A stretch of DNA of 64,000 nucleotides from Struthio camelus (GCF_040807025.1 NC_090967.1:2912001-2976000); one strand, 5' to 3'; numbered from the stretch's first letter, positions 11,691 through 23,079 are shown. Notes: a model not told the origin generated them from the letters alone. Made by a program: numbers and translations.

Positions 11691-11722
11691 GGGGCGGCGC
11701 GGGCGGGGCGGCTCTGACGTCA
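11691..11722 (+). promoter_or_regulatory. ONECUT3: GC boxes and perfect CRE, likely ONECUT3 core promoter
   Basis: Two GC boxes (GGGGCGG at 11,691; GGGCGGGGCGG at 11,701) are followed directly by the full palindromic cAMP-response element TGACGTCA at 11,715-11,722, about 390 bp before the ONECUT3 start codon. Sp-family factors bind GC boxes and CREB/ATF proteins bind the CRE. No TATA box is obvious, as expected for a CpG-island promoter. The transcription start is not determined. Confidence 0.6.
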
Positions 11723-11895
11723 CGCCGGCGGCCCAGAGCGAGGCTGCCGGGAGCCGGCGGCCGAGGCGCTCCGCAGCCGCCCCGAGCGCACGCACCGCGG
11801 CTCGCTCCGCGCCCGGCCGGGAGCCGCGCCGCGCCGCGCGGGCGGCGGTGCAGCGAGCCGCGCGGGGGCGGCCGGGCGGGCGGCGGCGGCGCATC

Positions 11896-11907
11896 ATGCT
11901 GGCCTGA
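11896..11907 (+). other. Three-codon upstream ORF (Met-Leu-Ala-stop)
   Basis: ATG CTG GCC TGA lies about 200 bases before the ONECUT3 start codon, downstream of the CRE/GC boxes and so probably inside the 5'UTR. It is followed by the (GGA)n stretch. Whether ribosomes use it depends on the unmapped transcription start. Confidence 0.4.
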
Positions 11908-11992
11908 CCGCGGGGCGCGCGCGCGCCATCGATCCCCAAATCGCGGAGTCTGAATTAATCCGGGCAGCCGGCGCGGGGGGTGGCGGCAGCGG

Positions 11993-12028
11993 TGGAGGAG
12001 GAGGAGGAGGAGGAGGAGGAGGAGGAGG
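11993..12028 (+). repeat. (GGA)n repeat in ONECUT3 5'UTR
   Basis: About eleven GGA triplets, followed by a GGC-rich stretch, some 80-115 bases before the ONECUT3 ATG. GGA repeats are known to form compact G-quadruplexes in RNA and DNA, so the tract could slow scanning ribosomes. The Glu-rich and Pro-rich frames here are artefacts. Confidence 0.85.
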
Positions 12029-12109
12029 TGGCGGCGGCAGCCGCCGGGGGGGTGGGGGAGGAAGGCAGCGAGCGAGCGGGCGAGGCAGCGCCAGAGCCCG
12101 GCGGACACC

Positions 12110-13139
12110 ATGGAGCTGGCGATGGAGAACCTGGGCAGCCTGCACGGCGTCCCGCACTCGCAGCCCGCCGAGCTCATGAGCCCGGCCCACGGGCGCCAGG
12201 GTTCGCACCGCAACCTGGTGCCGCACGCCCGGCCCGCCATGGTCTCCAGCATGGCCTCCATCCTGGAGGGAGGCGACTACCGCGCCGAGCACAGCCTGGC
12301 CGCCCCGCTCCACCCGGCCATGAGCATGTCCTGCGAGTCGCCGTCCGGCATGAGCCTGAGCAGCACCTACACGACGCTGACCCCCCTGCAGCACCTGCCG
12401 CCTATCTCCACCGTCTCAGAGAAGTTCCACCACCCTCACCACCACCACCACCACCACCACCCGCACCAGCGCCTCGCCGGCAACGTGAGCGGCAGCTTCA
12501 CCCTCATGCGCGACGAGCGGAGCCTCGCCTCCATGGGCAACCTCTACAGCCACTACCCCAAGGACATGCCGTCCATGGGGCAGCCCCTCTCGCCGCTCCC
12601 TAACGGCCTGGGCAGCCTGCACAACGCACAGCAGCCGCTGGCCCCCTACGGCCCCGGGGGCCACCTGCCCAACGAGAAGATGCTCTCGCCCAACGGCTTC
12701 GACTCGCACGCCGCGATGCTGTCCCGGGGCGAGGAGCACCTGGCTCGGGGGCTGGCGGCGCCCAGCTCGGCCATGATGCCGCCGCTCAATGGGATGCACC
12801 CGCACGGCCACCACCACGCTCAGCCCAGCGGCTCCCTCCTGGGCGAGCGGGAGCGGCAGGCCACCGCCTCGGGCTCGCAGCCCGGCAGCTCCGGGCAGGT
12901 GGAGGAGATCAACACCAAAGAGGTGGCTCAGCGGATCACGGCCGAGCTGAAGCGCTACAGCATCCCGCAGGCGATCTTTGCGCAGAGGATCTTGTGCCGC
13001 TCTCAAGGCACCCTGTCGGACCTGCTGCGGAACCCCAAGCCCTGGAGTAAGCTCAAGTCGGGCCGGGAGACTTTCCGGAGGATGTGGAAATGGTTGCAGG
13101 AGCCGGAATTTCAGAGGATGTCCGCGCTCAGGCTCGCAG
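12110..13139 (+). CDS. ONECUT3: ONECUT3 coding exon 1 (N-terminus and Cut domain)
   Basis: Encodes residues 1-343 plus the first base of codon 344 of a One Cut homeobox transcription factor, a nuclear DNA-binding protein of neural, retinal and endodermal development. The start has a strong Kozak context (A at -3, G at +4). The conserved N-terminal box starts MELAMENLGSLHGV. A TYTTLTPLQHLPPI block and the SGSFTLMRDER block are typical of the family. A His tract at about residues 107-119 contains eight His in a row. The Cut domain begins near Glu265 (EEINTKEVAQRITAEL) and ends at about Leu342. The exon ends at a consensus donor (GCAG/GTAGGG) after one base of codon 344. ONECUT3 is chosen over ONECUT1/2 from the homeodomain half in exon 2 and the ATP8B3 neighbour. 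The avian protein lacks the Gly/Ala/Pro expansions of mammalian ONECUT3, so 440 residues compare with 494 in human (from memory). Confidence 0.96.
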
Positions 13140-14429
13140 GTAGGGCACGGCGGGTGTGCGAGGGCACCTGGGAGCCTAGTCCCGAAACCTTCGAGGGTGT
13201 TTGGGTGTGCGGCTGCATGTGTACGTGTGTGCTACCGGCCTGTCACACACCTAGGGCCTCCCCTTGCACACGCGGTGCTTGTGCAAAGCGCACACGGGGC
13301 AGCCGAGGGGAGCCGGGACGCACACGCAGCCCGGGCGTGCTCTCTGCCTGCTATTCGACATCGGGAAGCGATCGTGTGTATGGGCGGGGGGCTGTTACCA
13401 GCTGCTTTAAAGTCTTGAGAAGATAGGGAAGGAAATTATATTTAACGCAAATCCCCCCTCCCCCCGGGCCTGCTGTTGCAAATACAGAGATCATAGGTCA
13501 CAGGAGCCGGGAATATTAATGCAGGAGGCTGCTCGGTACTACCGGACACTCTGCCCCCGCTGCCCTGGCTCTAGCCCCGGCGATTGTTTCCTGTTTAGTC
13601 CCGACCGCTGAAGCGGCCCCTTCCCTGCGCTGGGGACCCCGGCGCGCTGCTGACACCTTGCCGCCCCCGGCCGACGGGTCCAGGCTGAGCGGCAGCCCGG
13701 CCCCTAGGGCGATGTTAGAGCTCCTTCATTTTCTGTTTGGCACCGCCGATCAGTACCTGGGGCCCGAGCTGTGCTCTGCAATACCTCCGGCTCCGTCCTC
13801 CTGCTGCCCGTTTTCGCCCCTCGGGCCAAAGCGGGTTTCTGCCGGGGAAACAGTGGTGCCTGCGTGGGACCAAAAATCGAAGTAGAGGGTCCTGGGCAGT
13901 GCCCGGCGCTCTGCTCCTGTCCCTCTGCAGGCATCGGCTCCCCCGGCGAAAAGAAGCAAATATCCTCCCGTTTCCACTTCGGGGGTGCGCAGCCCACCGC
14001 CCGGCTCCGCGGCCGCCCCCGGAGGGGTTTATGTGGCCTCAGGCTGGCTTGGGCCGCAGGGTCAGAGGCGTGTTTGCTGGAAAAACGCGTAATCGCTGCG
14101 CAGACACCTGCGGGCCGTGCTGTGGTCGCCGGTGGCTGTTGCAGCACTGCCGGCTCCGAGGGGGTGGCCCGGCTAAGCGCTCCTCCACGGTCCGCGGAGC
14201 CGCAAGCGCAGCTGGGGTCTGTTTATGGACGAGCAGAGACAAGGGCCAAGGGCTGGAAGAGGTGTCAGAGCCGAGCAGAGAGGTGACTGGCTCTACCTGC
14301 GGGATCCCTCCCAGCTGTTCTTCCCTAGGCTCGGCTCATCCCGGCTCCTCCGCACGCTCCCCGGGAAAGACGGCCCCGGGCTCAGTGAGCCCAAGCGGCA
14401 GTGCCTGCGCGTCGTAGGAAGAAGGGGTA

Positions 14430-14790
14430 TTTTTTAAAGAAATCATAATTCCCCGTGGGGCAGGGCAGTCTGGCCCGCCGGGGCGCTCCGCACGGCGAGG
14501 AGCCCGCCGTTATTTATGGAGGAGAGCAGCGTTCATATGTATTTAGTGTAATTCAGTTGCTCTTTAATTAGGGCAGGATAGTGGCATCTTTTAGTTCCAG
14601 TCGATGCCCTATTGAAAAGCAGTTAATAGAATGCAAATTGTTCCTGGCTTTACAAGGTTCTGGTAAATAAAGATTTAAACACTGCCGCGATCGGCCGTTT
14701 AAATGCCCCCGTTGTTCGGGCTAATTGAGCGGTGGGTGGCTGATTTCTGACTCGCCAAAATTTAAAATAATACCAGTGGTTACGATGAAG
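14430..14790. promoter_or_regulatory. Candidate intronic enhancer with octamer motif
   Basis: An AT-rich island inside CpG-rich DNA about 1.4 kb into the intron. It contains a perfect POU octamer ATGCAAAT (14,631-14,638), homeodomain-type cores TTTAATTAGG (near 14,565) and CTAATTGAG (near 14,720), and little simple repeat. This composition shift with clustered POU/homeodomain sites is typical of conserved enhancers of developmental genes, but conservation cannot be tested here. Confidence 0.4.
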
Positions 14791-16369
14791 AAAATTAACC
14801 CGCTTAGCCGAGAGGTTCGGGAAGGTCCGTGCCCGCTGGTCTCGGCTTGCCCGGGCACCGCAGTGGAAGCCTGACCCCAGCGCGGCGGAGGCCGGCGGGG
14901 CTCGGCCCTCTCCCCGCTTCCATTGCTTCCGTCCTTCGCCCGGTATCGGGAGAGGTTTATTCTCCCCCAAATGGTTTTTAATTTCTCTGCCGCGACCTTC
15001 CTTCTGCCCCAAGGGGCGCTTTGCGCGAGGGAGAAATTTACTTCCGTAAATTGAAATCATCGTTTCGTAGGGGCAGTTCGTAATTCTTCGCTTTCCTCGA
15101 GGAAAACGCCACGATGAATTCGCCTTCGTTAAACCACCGCTTCCCCACGCGGGACCAGGGCTGCGGGCACCCCGGCCGCCGAGACCGAGTGGCCCATCGG
15201 GGCGGCGCCGCCGGGAGAACCGCGCTATGAAACGTCCCCGGTTACCGCGCCGCCCGGACGGGGGGAGCCGCCTCGGCCGCTCCGAGGCCTCCTCGGCCCG
15301 ATGGCTTTGTTCCCGTCTCCCGGCGCCGCTGCCGCCCCGCTGGGCCCCGGTTTCGTTTCTCTCGCCATGTTTCCGCGCCGAAGGAGCCGGCCCTGGAGAC
15401 CGGAGAGCCGCGGCGGGAAGGCCAGGCGGTGTGCGCGGGGTCAACCCCGGTGAGCCTCTTCGTGGGGCACGTTAAAGCCCCTCCGAGGGGCCCCTGGGGG
15501 AGCCGAGGTCGGTTTTTAAAGCCCTCTGGCTTTTCAGGGCTGTGGTTTTCCTGCTGGGCCGAGCCCGGCCCCGCCGCAGCATACAGGCGTCGGGGGAAGC
15601 CACTGGAGAGATAAGCGGGACCGGGGCTCCGCAGCCGGTCCGGCCGCGAAGGGTCCGCGGGTCCCCAAGGGCGCACGGCGGGGCGCGGCCAGGGAGCCTC
15701 GAGTGGCCGCGGGCTCCCTGCGGCTCCGCTCCTCATCGCGAGCGGCTCCCACACCACGGCCCCTGTGCCAGCCCCCGCGTGTACGGCCTCAATTTGCCTT
15801 TAAAAGCGTGATTATAAGGAAGGGGGTCGGGTTGGGGGGGGCCGGCCTCTCCGATCGATGCAGGCGAATTCCTCCCCCTGATTCACCCCGGGGCCGCCGA
15901 TCGATCCTGCTCGTCCTTTTATACCGTCTCCAAACGCTAGGAAAGCGCCGCCGCGAAGCAGCTCTGGGCTGGGAGCGGGAGCTGGAGGGGCCAGGAGGGC
16001 TGCAACCCCCGGCCCGGCCCCGGCGAAGCAGAGCCGGGCTGCGGCAGGAACCGCAGCCTGGGAATAGCAGAGTGGCCCCCTCGCCCACTGCAATAAAAAA
16101 GTTTTTTTCAGGCGGGAGAACCCGGGCGGGGGTCACAGCCAGGGCGAAGGGCGGCGGGGAGAGCCCCAGCGGGGTCGGCGGGGCCTGGGCCCCGGCAGCA
16201 GGAGTGGGGCCAACCGAGCCTGGCAGTGTGGCCGCGGCCAAGCCCTGGCACACGGCCCTGCCCGGGACGCCCGTCCCCGGCGGGGCGCCCAGCACACGGG
16301 GCAGGACGGCTGGTCCTTGCCAGCTTGGCCCCCACGCCAGGCCCACAGCGCAGGCCATTTGGCCGGGTT

Positions 16370-16535
16370 CAGGAGTCCATCTGATGTATTAGTTCGAGTC
16401 AGTAAATAGAGGATCAATAAACAAGCTGGGCCCCTATAAATGGCAATTGCTGCTTTTCTGTTCTTTCCACTCCAATTCCCCCCTCTCGCCGCCCCATGCG
16501 CAGATGAGCCATTAATTATTCAGCCAGGGCCCTGC
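16370..16535. promoter_or_regulatory. Candidate enhancer with overlapping ONECUT/FOX site
   Basis: Contains GGATCAATAAACAAG (16,411-16,425), in which an ONECUT core ATCAATAA overlaps a forkhead core ATAAACA. Nearby are a CTATAAATGG element (16,434), an E-box-like CAATTG (16,444) and a homeodomain-type ATTAATTATT (near 16,511). ONECUT1 and FOXA proteins are known to co-occupy such sites. Autoregulation of ONECUT3 is a plausible inference, not shown. Confidence 0.4.
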
Positions 16536-18868
16536 CACCTCTCCGGGCAGCGCAGCAGCCGGGGGGCTACAAGCTACCCCCTCTCCCCAAAGCCTGCACC
16601 TCCGTGCGTCGTCTCCCTCCAGCACCGGGCGGGCAGCGGCTCTTCTCGCTCCGGGCTCTGCACAATAGCGATGTCCCATTGAGAAGCATCCGTACCCTCG
16701 GCCGATCCATCTTTCCGCAGTTCTCTCCCCTCCAGATGCAGCTCTGCAAACTTCGTCCCCCACTTCCCCCTCCCCGCTCCGCGGCCGCCTGCGAGGCCCG
16801 GGGCTGGCGAGGAGCGGGGTGGGGAGAGCGCCCAGCACCCAGCCTCGCTGCGCGGCCACCGCGGGCGGCACCTCTGGGATGTTCCCCCCCGAAAAGCGCC
16901 CTTTGAGTCCGTCGAGTCAGGCCCGGCCTGCGCGACACGGACGGGCTGCGACCCCCGCTGGTGCTGCGGGCGAGGATTTGCCCCTCACGGGGCTGCTGCT
17001 GGGGTGCAAGCAGAGACTCGCTTGCACTATCCCTGCGCTACTCGGTCCCTCTGTCCGCAGCACCGGAGGCGCTGGGCGCCCCAGTGCTAAGGGGGGTGCC
17101 CGCCCCCTCTTTGGTCGAGGCTCTAGACTGGGCAGTGGGACGACTCAGCTCGGGACTCAGGAGACGGGGATCCCCCCCACCCCACTCCTCGCACGGAGCC
17201 TCAAATCTCGCCTCGCCATGTCAAGCCCTCCCCGAAGAGCCAGGGCTAGCCTGGCCCAGTTATCCGTCGGGGATCAGAGTGGTCCCTATCTGCTCCCACC
17301 TTAATTAGCGATTAGAGGGAGCGGAGCCCCGTGCTTTGCAGCACCCCCAGGCCCCCTCCCCGCACCCTCGTTCGAGGGACCGCAGAAAAGACCGTGGCTG
17401 CGGGCGAGCAGGGAGCAGAGTGAGCTGGTGTCCTCGGCCCTGGAGGGGTTGTGCCGGGCTGGCTGCAGGGTTACAGCTTCGCTCTGAACCTCTAGCAGCC
17501 GATGGTGCTGCGGCAGGGCTCCGGCGGGCTGCGCTGCTCAGAGCGGCCGGGCGGGCAGGGAGCGGCCCGGGGGGTTGCAGGCGCCCATGCATCCCCGGAG
17601 AGATCCCGGATCCAGCAAGCAACAGCCCCCTCTTGCCTCTGCCACCTCCGGATCTCATCCCCACATGGGGTAGCAAATTTCCGAGCGATTTCTCCCCCAG
17701 GGAACAAGCTTGCCAAAGCTGCTGGGCTTCTTCTTAAAGCCGCACAAGCAGAGGAGCGTGCAGAAAGCCCCCCCCCCCCCACTCACGATACCCTCACCCG
17801 CGATTCTGGTCTCTCGGTGCACTGGCATTTCCCGAGAGAGGGCAAAAAAGGCTCCACGGCACCCGGCTCCTTTCCCATGCGCTTATTTGGGAGCCGTGTG
17901 CTCACCTGCACTCCCACCCCTGCGTGTCCGTGGGTCAGTGGTGCGCTCCTATCCCTGCGTACCCCCGTAGGGCAATGGGTGCGTGTGCGCTTTTCCCTTG
18001 GCACTCTTGGGACGATTTCTGCCGTTTTAGCACAAAGCATCTTTAGGCGGTGACATCTCCGACGCCGGCTCCCCTTCCCACCTCTCCCGGCCCCCCTGCT
18101 CACGTGCTCGGCCCTGGGCTCGGCGGGTCGGGAGGGCCGAGGGGCCACTGCCCTGCGGACCTGGGTATGAAAAACCCCATCCTCGCCACAGATTTATCCA
18201 TATACCTAGGAACAGAAAATTCGCTTGTGATTATTATGGGGGAGGACGATAACATCGTTGTTTTCCTTTTGAAACACGGTCACTCTTCCATCTCTGCGTT
18301 TATTTGTCCTTAACTCGAATTAGCACTTAGCTGATAAATCATTTGATGTTTTTCCCCTTGCTGCTGCGAGGTGCGCTTCTGCGTGCGAAATCCAGCCGGT
18401 TGCATAAAGCATTTGATCCGCGGAGCAGATTTATGTGCCAGTCGATAGGATCCCTCCTCGCAGGAAGCCGGCGCGGGAGGCATTCCCGGCCCGGTACGGG
18501 CGCTGCGCCGGTTTCCCGCACGGCTGGAGCCGGCTTGGTGCGATCAGCTCCCGCGCAGACAGCGCGGTCCGTGGCGGAGCGAGGTCACGCGTGGGGCCGG
18601 TCCCACGCGCGAGGCCGCCGCAGCCGCCCAACCGTGTGTGCGCGGTGGCCGTGTGTGCACGGAGCCCCCCCGCAGCGGGAATGACTACTTCTTACCCAAA
18701 ATGTTTCCCGTTGCAAGGAGACAAGAGGAGATCCCGCAGGCAGGGGCGGCCGAGCGGGTCCCGCGGCCGCGCTGCCCCGGAGGGAGCCAGACCCATCCCC
18801 AAATCGGGCGCAGGATAGACCCGCTGCTCGCAACGGACGAGAGAGGCTTCGCCGAGCAGTCATCCGAA

Positions 18869-19356
18869 TTCGTTTTCTTTTACATTTTCCTTTTCTTTTG
18901 CTCTTTCTTTTTCTTTTTCATTTTTTCTTTTTTCTTTTTTCTTTTTCTTTTTCTTTTTCTTTTTCTTTTTCTTTTTCTTTTTCTTTTTTAATATTACTAT
19001 TCTTTATTTTTTCTTTCCCTTCTCATTTTTCGTTTTTCATTCTTCTTCTTTTTTCTTTGTCTTTTCCCTTCTCTTTTCTCTTTTCGTTTTTCTCTTTTTT
19101 ATTTTCTTCCTTTCCTTTCCTTTCCTTTCCTTTCCTTTCCTTTCCTTTCCTTTCCTTTCCTTTCCTTTCCTTTCCTTTCCTTTCCTTTCCTTTCCTTTCC
19201 TTTCCTTCTCCTTTTTCTTCCTTTCTTTCCTTCTTTTCTTTTCTTTTCTTTTCTTTTCTTTTCTTTTCTTTTCTTTTCTTTTCTTTTCTTTTCTTTTCTT
19301 TTCTTTTCTTTTCTTTTCTTTTCTTTTCTTTTCTTTTCTTTTCTTTTTTCTTCTCC
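18869..19356 (+). repeat. Long polypyrimidine tract of three adjoining repeats
   Basis: Nearly pure C+T for about 490 bp on the transcribed-sense strand of the ONECUT3 intron. It runs from a (CTTTTT)n hexamer array (about 18,930-18,987) through degenerate T-rich DNA to about 20 perfect TTTCC units (19,107-19,207) and about 23 perfect TTTTC units (19,232-19,349). Such mirror-repeat tracts can form intramolecular triplex (H-DNA). The Phe/Ser-rich frames over it are artefacts. Confidence 0.95.
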
Positions 19357-19487
19357 CCCGAGCGAGTCCCCAGTGCAGCACGAAACAGCGTCGCTGTTCA
19401 AAGAGCAAAACACCCGAAACTCGAGGAACCAGCGCGGGGCTGCGGCAATGCAAAGGGCCAGCAAATTCCTGAGACGTTTGGCAAAGT

Positions 19488-19610
19488 CTAAAATTAGTAG
19501 TGCTAATTAATATTACTAACTACTAACTAATTACTGATTAGTGATTAGTTAGTAGTAATACTACTAACTAATACTACTAACTGCTAACTGATACTAATAC
19601 TTTTAAGAAT
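19488..19610. repeat. AT-rich TACTAACTA repeat with perfect hairpin
   Basis: A block made almost only of TACTAA/TTAGTA words directly after the polypyrimidine tract. A perfect 13-bp inverted repeat pairs 19,519-19,531 (ACTACTAACTAAT) with 19,544-19,556 around a 12-base loop. On the RNA sense it contains many UACUAAC words, identical to the optimal branch-point sequence. Confidence 0.85.
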
Positions 19611-20829
19611 AAAGGACAAGAATGCGCTGCCACAAAACCCTCTAAACATTTATCTTCCCTACTTTTCTTTCAATCTCAGCCCCTCGCAAACGACTTTAGC
19701 TCAACAACGGCGCCTTCCCGGGAGCAGTACGGTATTGCCGGCCCGCTCCGCTCCGCCTCGCGGCCGCGGATCCGGGGCACCGGCCCTGCCCCGGGCGGCG
19801 GCTCCGGCCGCGCAGCCCAGCGCTCCCGGCTCCGCGCCCAGGCCGCGAAAGACGCAGAAAATCCCGGGCCGTTTCGCTGCTTTCGATCCGCGCGGATCCG
19901 AGGAGCGATGGGGTAAAAGCTGCCTCCGTAGCGGGGGAGATTTATAGGATCGGGCGCAAATTATTTCGCAGCCGTAAAATGGGAGAAAAAGTATTGTTTT
20001 GGGCTAGAGATGGGAACCGTTCGGGCTGTCATCCCTCCGCACGCGGGAGGAAATATCCGCCTCAAAAGAAAAAAAGAAAAAAATAGAGCGCAAGAAATCC
20101 TTTTTCCTCACTGGAAACATTATTTGCGTTTGGGAGTTTTCACGTTAATAAGAGGTAACTTTCGCCAGCCGCGCAGGAGGGCCACGGGGCCGCGAGAAGC
20201 GGCGACCGGGGCCGCCAGCCTGCGCGCCGCGAGGCAGCCACGAACCGGCGCCGGCGGCTGCGCGGGGGCGGCCGCTGCGCGCCCCGCCGCGCCCCGCACC
20301 GCGCCGCCTCCCGTTATCAGTGCACCGGGGCCGGGCCGCGCCGAGCCGCCTCGCTCCCTCTCAGGCTAATTTTTTTGTTTGCTCTTAATCTGCGCGTCAG
20401 AAGGGGCCAATAAAACCTCCCACCGGTTAAATATTAAATCTGGTTCCCCCCCTCCAACACCCCCAACGAGGAAATAATCTCGCCCCTGCTCTGAGTGGCA
20501 GCTTCGGTTAGAAACCACTCGAGCCCTTTACAGCAGTCTCCCCTTTCTCCTGCTGCTTTGCAAGGTGACCCCCAAAGTCTGCCCCTCAAATCCCCCCCAT
20601 CTTTTTGCTGTCTGCCACGGATGGACCCTAACCCCAAAGCAGAGTTACCGCGGGGCTGGTAACCCCGGGGCTTTATTGTGGCCGGCTTTTAGTTGTCTTT
20701 TTTGGGTGCGCATTTTGGGTGTTTGGTTGTTTTTTGTTTTTTTTCTGGGCGTACAATGAGGGGGTGATTTTTTTCCGTCCTGTCAATTGCCACTGAAACC
20801 ATAAGGGAGAGATAACAGAGAAGAGAAAA

Positions 20830-20945
20830 CTCTCAGAGTGACCTTTGAATCAATTTGAAAAACCTCATTTAACTGATAAGTCTTGAAAGGCCCAGAACTA
20901 ATTTGAAAATACATCTATTAAAATCTCATTGCCGCTGCCCGAGAG
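20830..20945. promoter_or_regulatory. Candidate regulatory block with TCF and ONECUT-type cores
   Basis: An AT-rich non-repetitive stretch with CCTTTGAATCAATTTG (20,842-20,857), combining a TCF/LEF-like CTTTGA core and an ATCAAT ONECUT core, followed by further TTTGAAA and TAAAATC words. Motif evidence only. Confidence 0.3.
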
Positions 20946-23079
20946 CTGCTGGGAAGGGTGTGCGAGGCAGACTTCCTGGGGTCGGGGGAGCCGGGAGAGC
21001 AGGTTTAAGCCCTGGTCAACAAAGAGATTGCAGAGCTGCCTGCAAAATGATGGGGTTTAAAAGAGGAGAGAAAATAAGAATATTAAAAGAGAATTGGTCT
21101 TTCTTCCCCTGCTGGTGGGGAAAGAGGAGATTTACAGCATTTTCCTGTGATAACCAGGCACAGAGTCTGGGATTGCAGACAGAATATTGGATTTTTTTTT
21201 TTTCCTCCAGAAAACAAATCCAATATTTTCTCATTCTGCTCAGTTCCAGTTGCAGGGAAGGGGAGTCTGCGCCTCTCGGCGAGGGGAGCCGCCGCCTCCA
21301 GGAGATGCTGGGGCTGGGGTCACTGGAGGGCGAGGCTCTGGATGTGCAGAGATTCGAGGTATTTCCATGCAGATTTCTCAGTGACATGGAGCAAATGCCA
21401 AAATCGCGGACAAAATGTGGGTCTGAGGTTTGAACTGCCAGCGGGGAGCCGCCTCAACAGGCCTAGGGAGCTGCAGGTTTACCAGCTCAGCTTCTGTGCA
21501 GGCACTGGCCCCACTGCCTCACATCTCCGGGCACGGAGGGTCTTATCCTGCCTGTAACACTGCGGCGCACAAACAGCAGCCAGGCAATGGGCTGCAAGGA
21601 AGAAGCCATATGATAACCGAGGTCCCTCTGCCAGCCTCCGTGTCCAAGTGGACTCTGGTGGTAGCCCACCTGGGAGAAATCCCATGGACTGTGGGGCACT
21701 ATGGCACAGCCCTCAAGAGTCCGATGCTGCAAATTGCTGCAAGTTGCAGCTGGTTTGCAATTCCTATTTAATTTCTAACCACTTGGTGAACAACAAGGAG
21801 GAAGCGTAGGGTTGGCTGAAGACAGGGGAAGAACAGAGGCAGGGCCCAGATTCCCCCTTTCCTGAACTGGGAACATCGCAACCTGCTCCTTCCCCTCCTC
21901 GCACTACCGCACCTCTGCCAACAACCATGCAGCAACATGTGTGTACATATTAACTGAAAATCCAATACAGAAACCTCTCTTGCACACGCATCTCCCCTTG
22001 GCAAGAGCGGAGGAGTGCACAAGTGCTGTGGTGGGTGTTCATGCTGCTTGGCGCAGAGGCGAGGGGTGCTGCAAAGCCACTGTGACGGGGTGGTGGATGA
22101 GCCGGGGGAGCAGAGCAGTACAGAGGCGATAAGGGCCTGCTGGCGGCTGGACGCGGGGCAGGCAATGGGGACGGGAAACCAGGAAATAGAGAGTGACGCC
22201 AGTTGTAAACCAAATGTCCGCAGAGCCTTTGCACAGCATCAGCAAGGCTCGCGACAGAACGGCAGTGGCCAATTTGCAAAATGAACAAAAAAATCAACAA
22301 AGATTTGAAAAATACCACCAGGCCTTGAATCAGAAAGGCTGGGATTTTCCACATCCCAGGAGATTCAGAGGAACAACCTACTGCCCCCCAGGCTCCAAGG
22401 CTTTTGGAGGTGCAGTTAGGGATACCTTTGCTTTCAAATGGCCTGGATTTCCCACGGACAGAAATTGCTGTCTCCCTGACTATCTACCAGCTTTAGCGCC
22501 TACATCAAATATTTTAGATTAGGGGGAAGAATTTTCTGCCTTGCTGTCTAAATCCCTGAGGCTTTTTTGAAAGGCTCAGGCACATGCCCAGGAGCCTTGC
22601 ACCCCAGATCACCGAAGAAGGCATTAGAAAGCTTTGATCCGTCTATCCACCCTCAGATCCATGCACACACACAGCTCTGCCCCCAGCTCCTTTTTAAGAG
22701 CTGAGGTGCCACAATAACAATACACCAAGGTACCAGCCCTTGGCCTCAGCGTCAAAGTGAGGACACCCCTGCACTTTAGATCAATCTGGGACCTGCCTTT
22801 GGCTGTTGCCTTATACCCGGCACAGCATTGAAAGGCAGCAGAGAGGGGTTGGCATCAGCCTCCAAAAGGGGGAGGTTGGACCATCCAGCTGGTCTGTCCG
22901 CAGCCAGAAGTAATCCTAGGTTGGACCCACTTGGCTTGTGCGTGGGAGCTGAATGGGGTTTGTGGGGAAGGCGTTGCGCCAGAAGCATTGATTTCTTGGT
23001 CCAGTGGGATGCTAACAGCCTCTGTGTCTCAGGGGCTCAGCATTTTTCTGCAAGCAGGATTAATCCAACAGGCAATCCT

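Larger units (their letters stand above)
11500..13700. promoter_or_regulatory. ONECUT3: CpG island over ONECUT3 promoter and exon 1
   Basis: Dense CpG from about 11,500 through the end of coding exon 1 and into the intron. Its position over promoter, 5'UTR and exon 1 is typical of developmental transcription-factor genes, which are often Polycomb targets. Boundaries are by eye. Confidence 0.75.

Noticed and set aside
10858-12261. 467-codon minus-strand frame
   Set aside because: Antisense to the minisatellite, promoter and ONECUT3 exon 1. His/Pro/Thr-rich with no recognisable fold.
11980-12603. 207-codon frame overlapping ONECUT3 exon 1 in another frame
   Set aside because: Has no ATG at its start. 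Glu run from (GGA)n and Pro/Arg-rich shadow of the true coding frame.
15703-16392. 229-codon plus-strand frame in the intron
   Set aside because: Low-complexity Pro/Arg/Gly content, several competing frames, no splice-bounded conserved segment.
18898-19491. Phe/Ser-rich frame and Lys/Glu-rich antisense frames
   Set aside because: Direct translations of polypyrimidine microsatellites.
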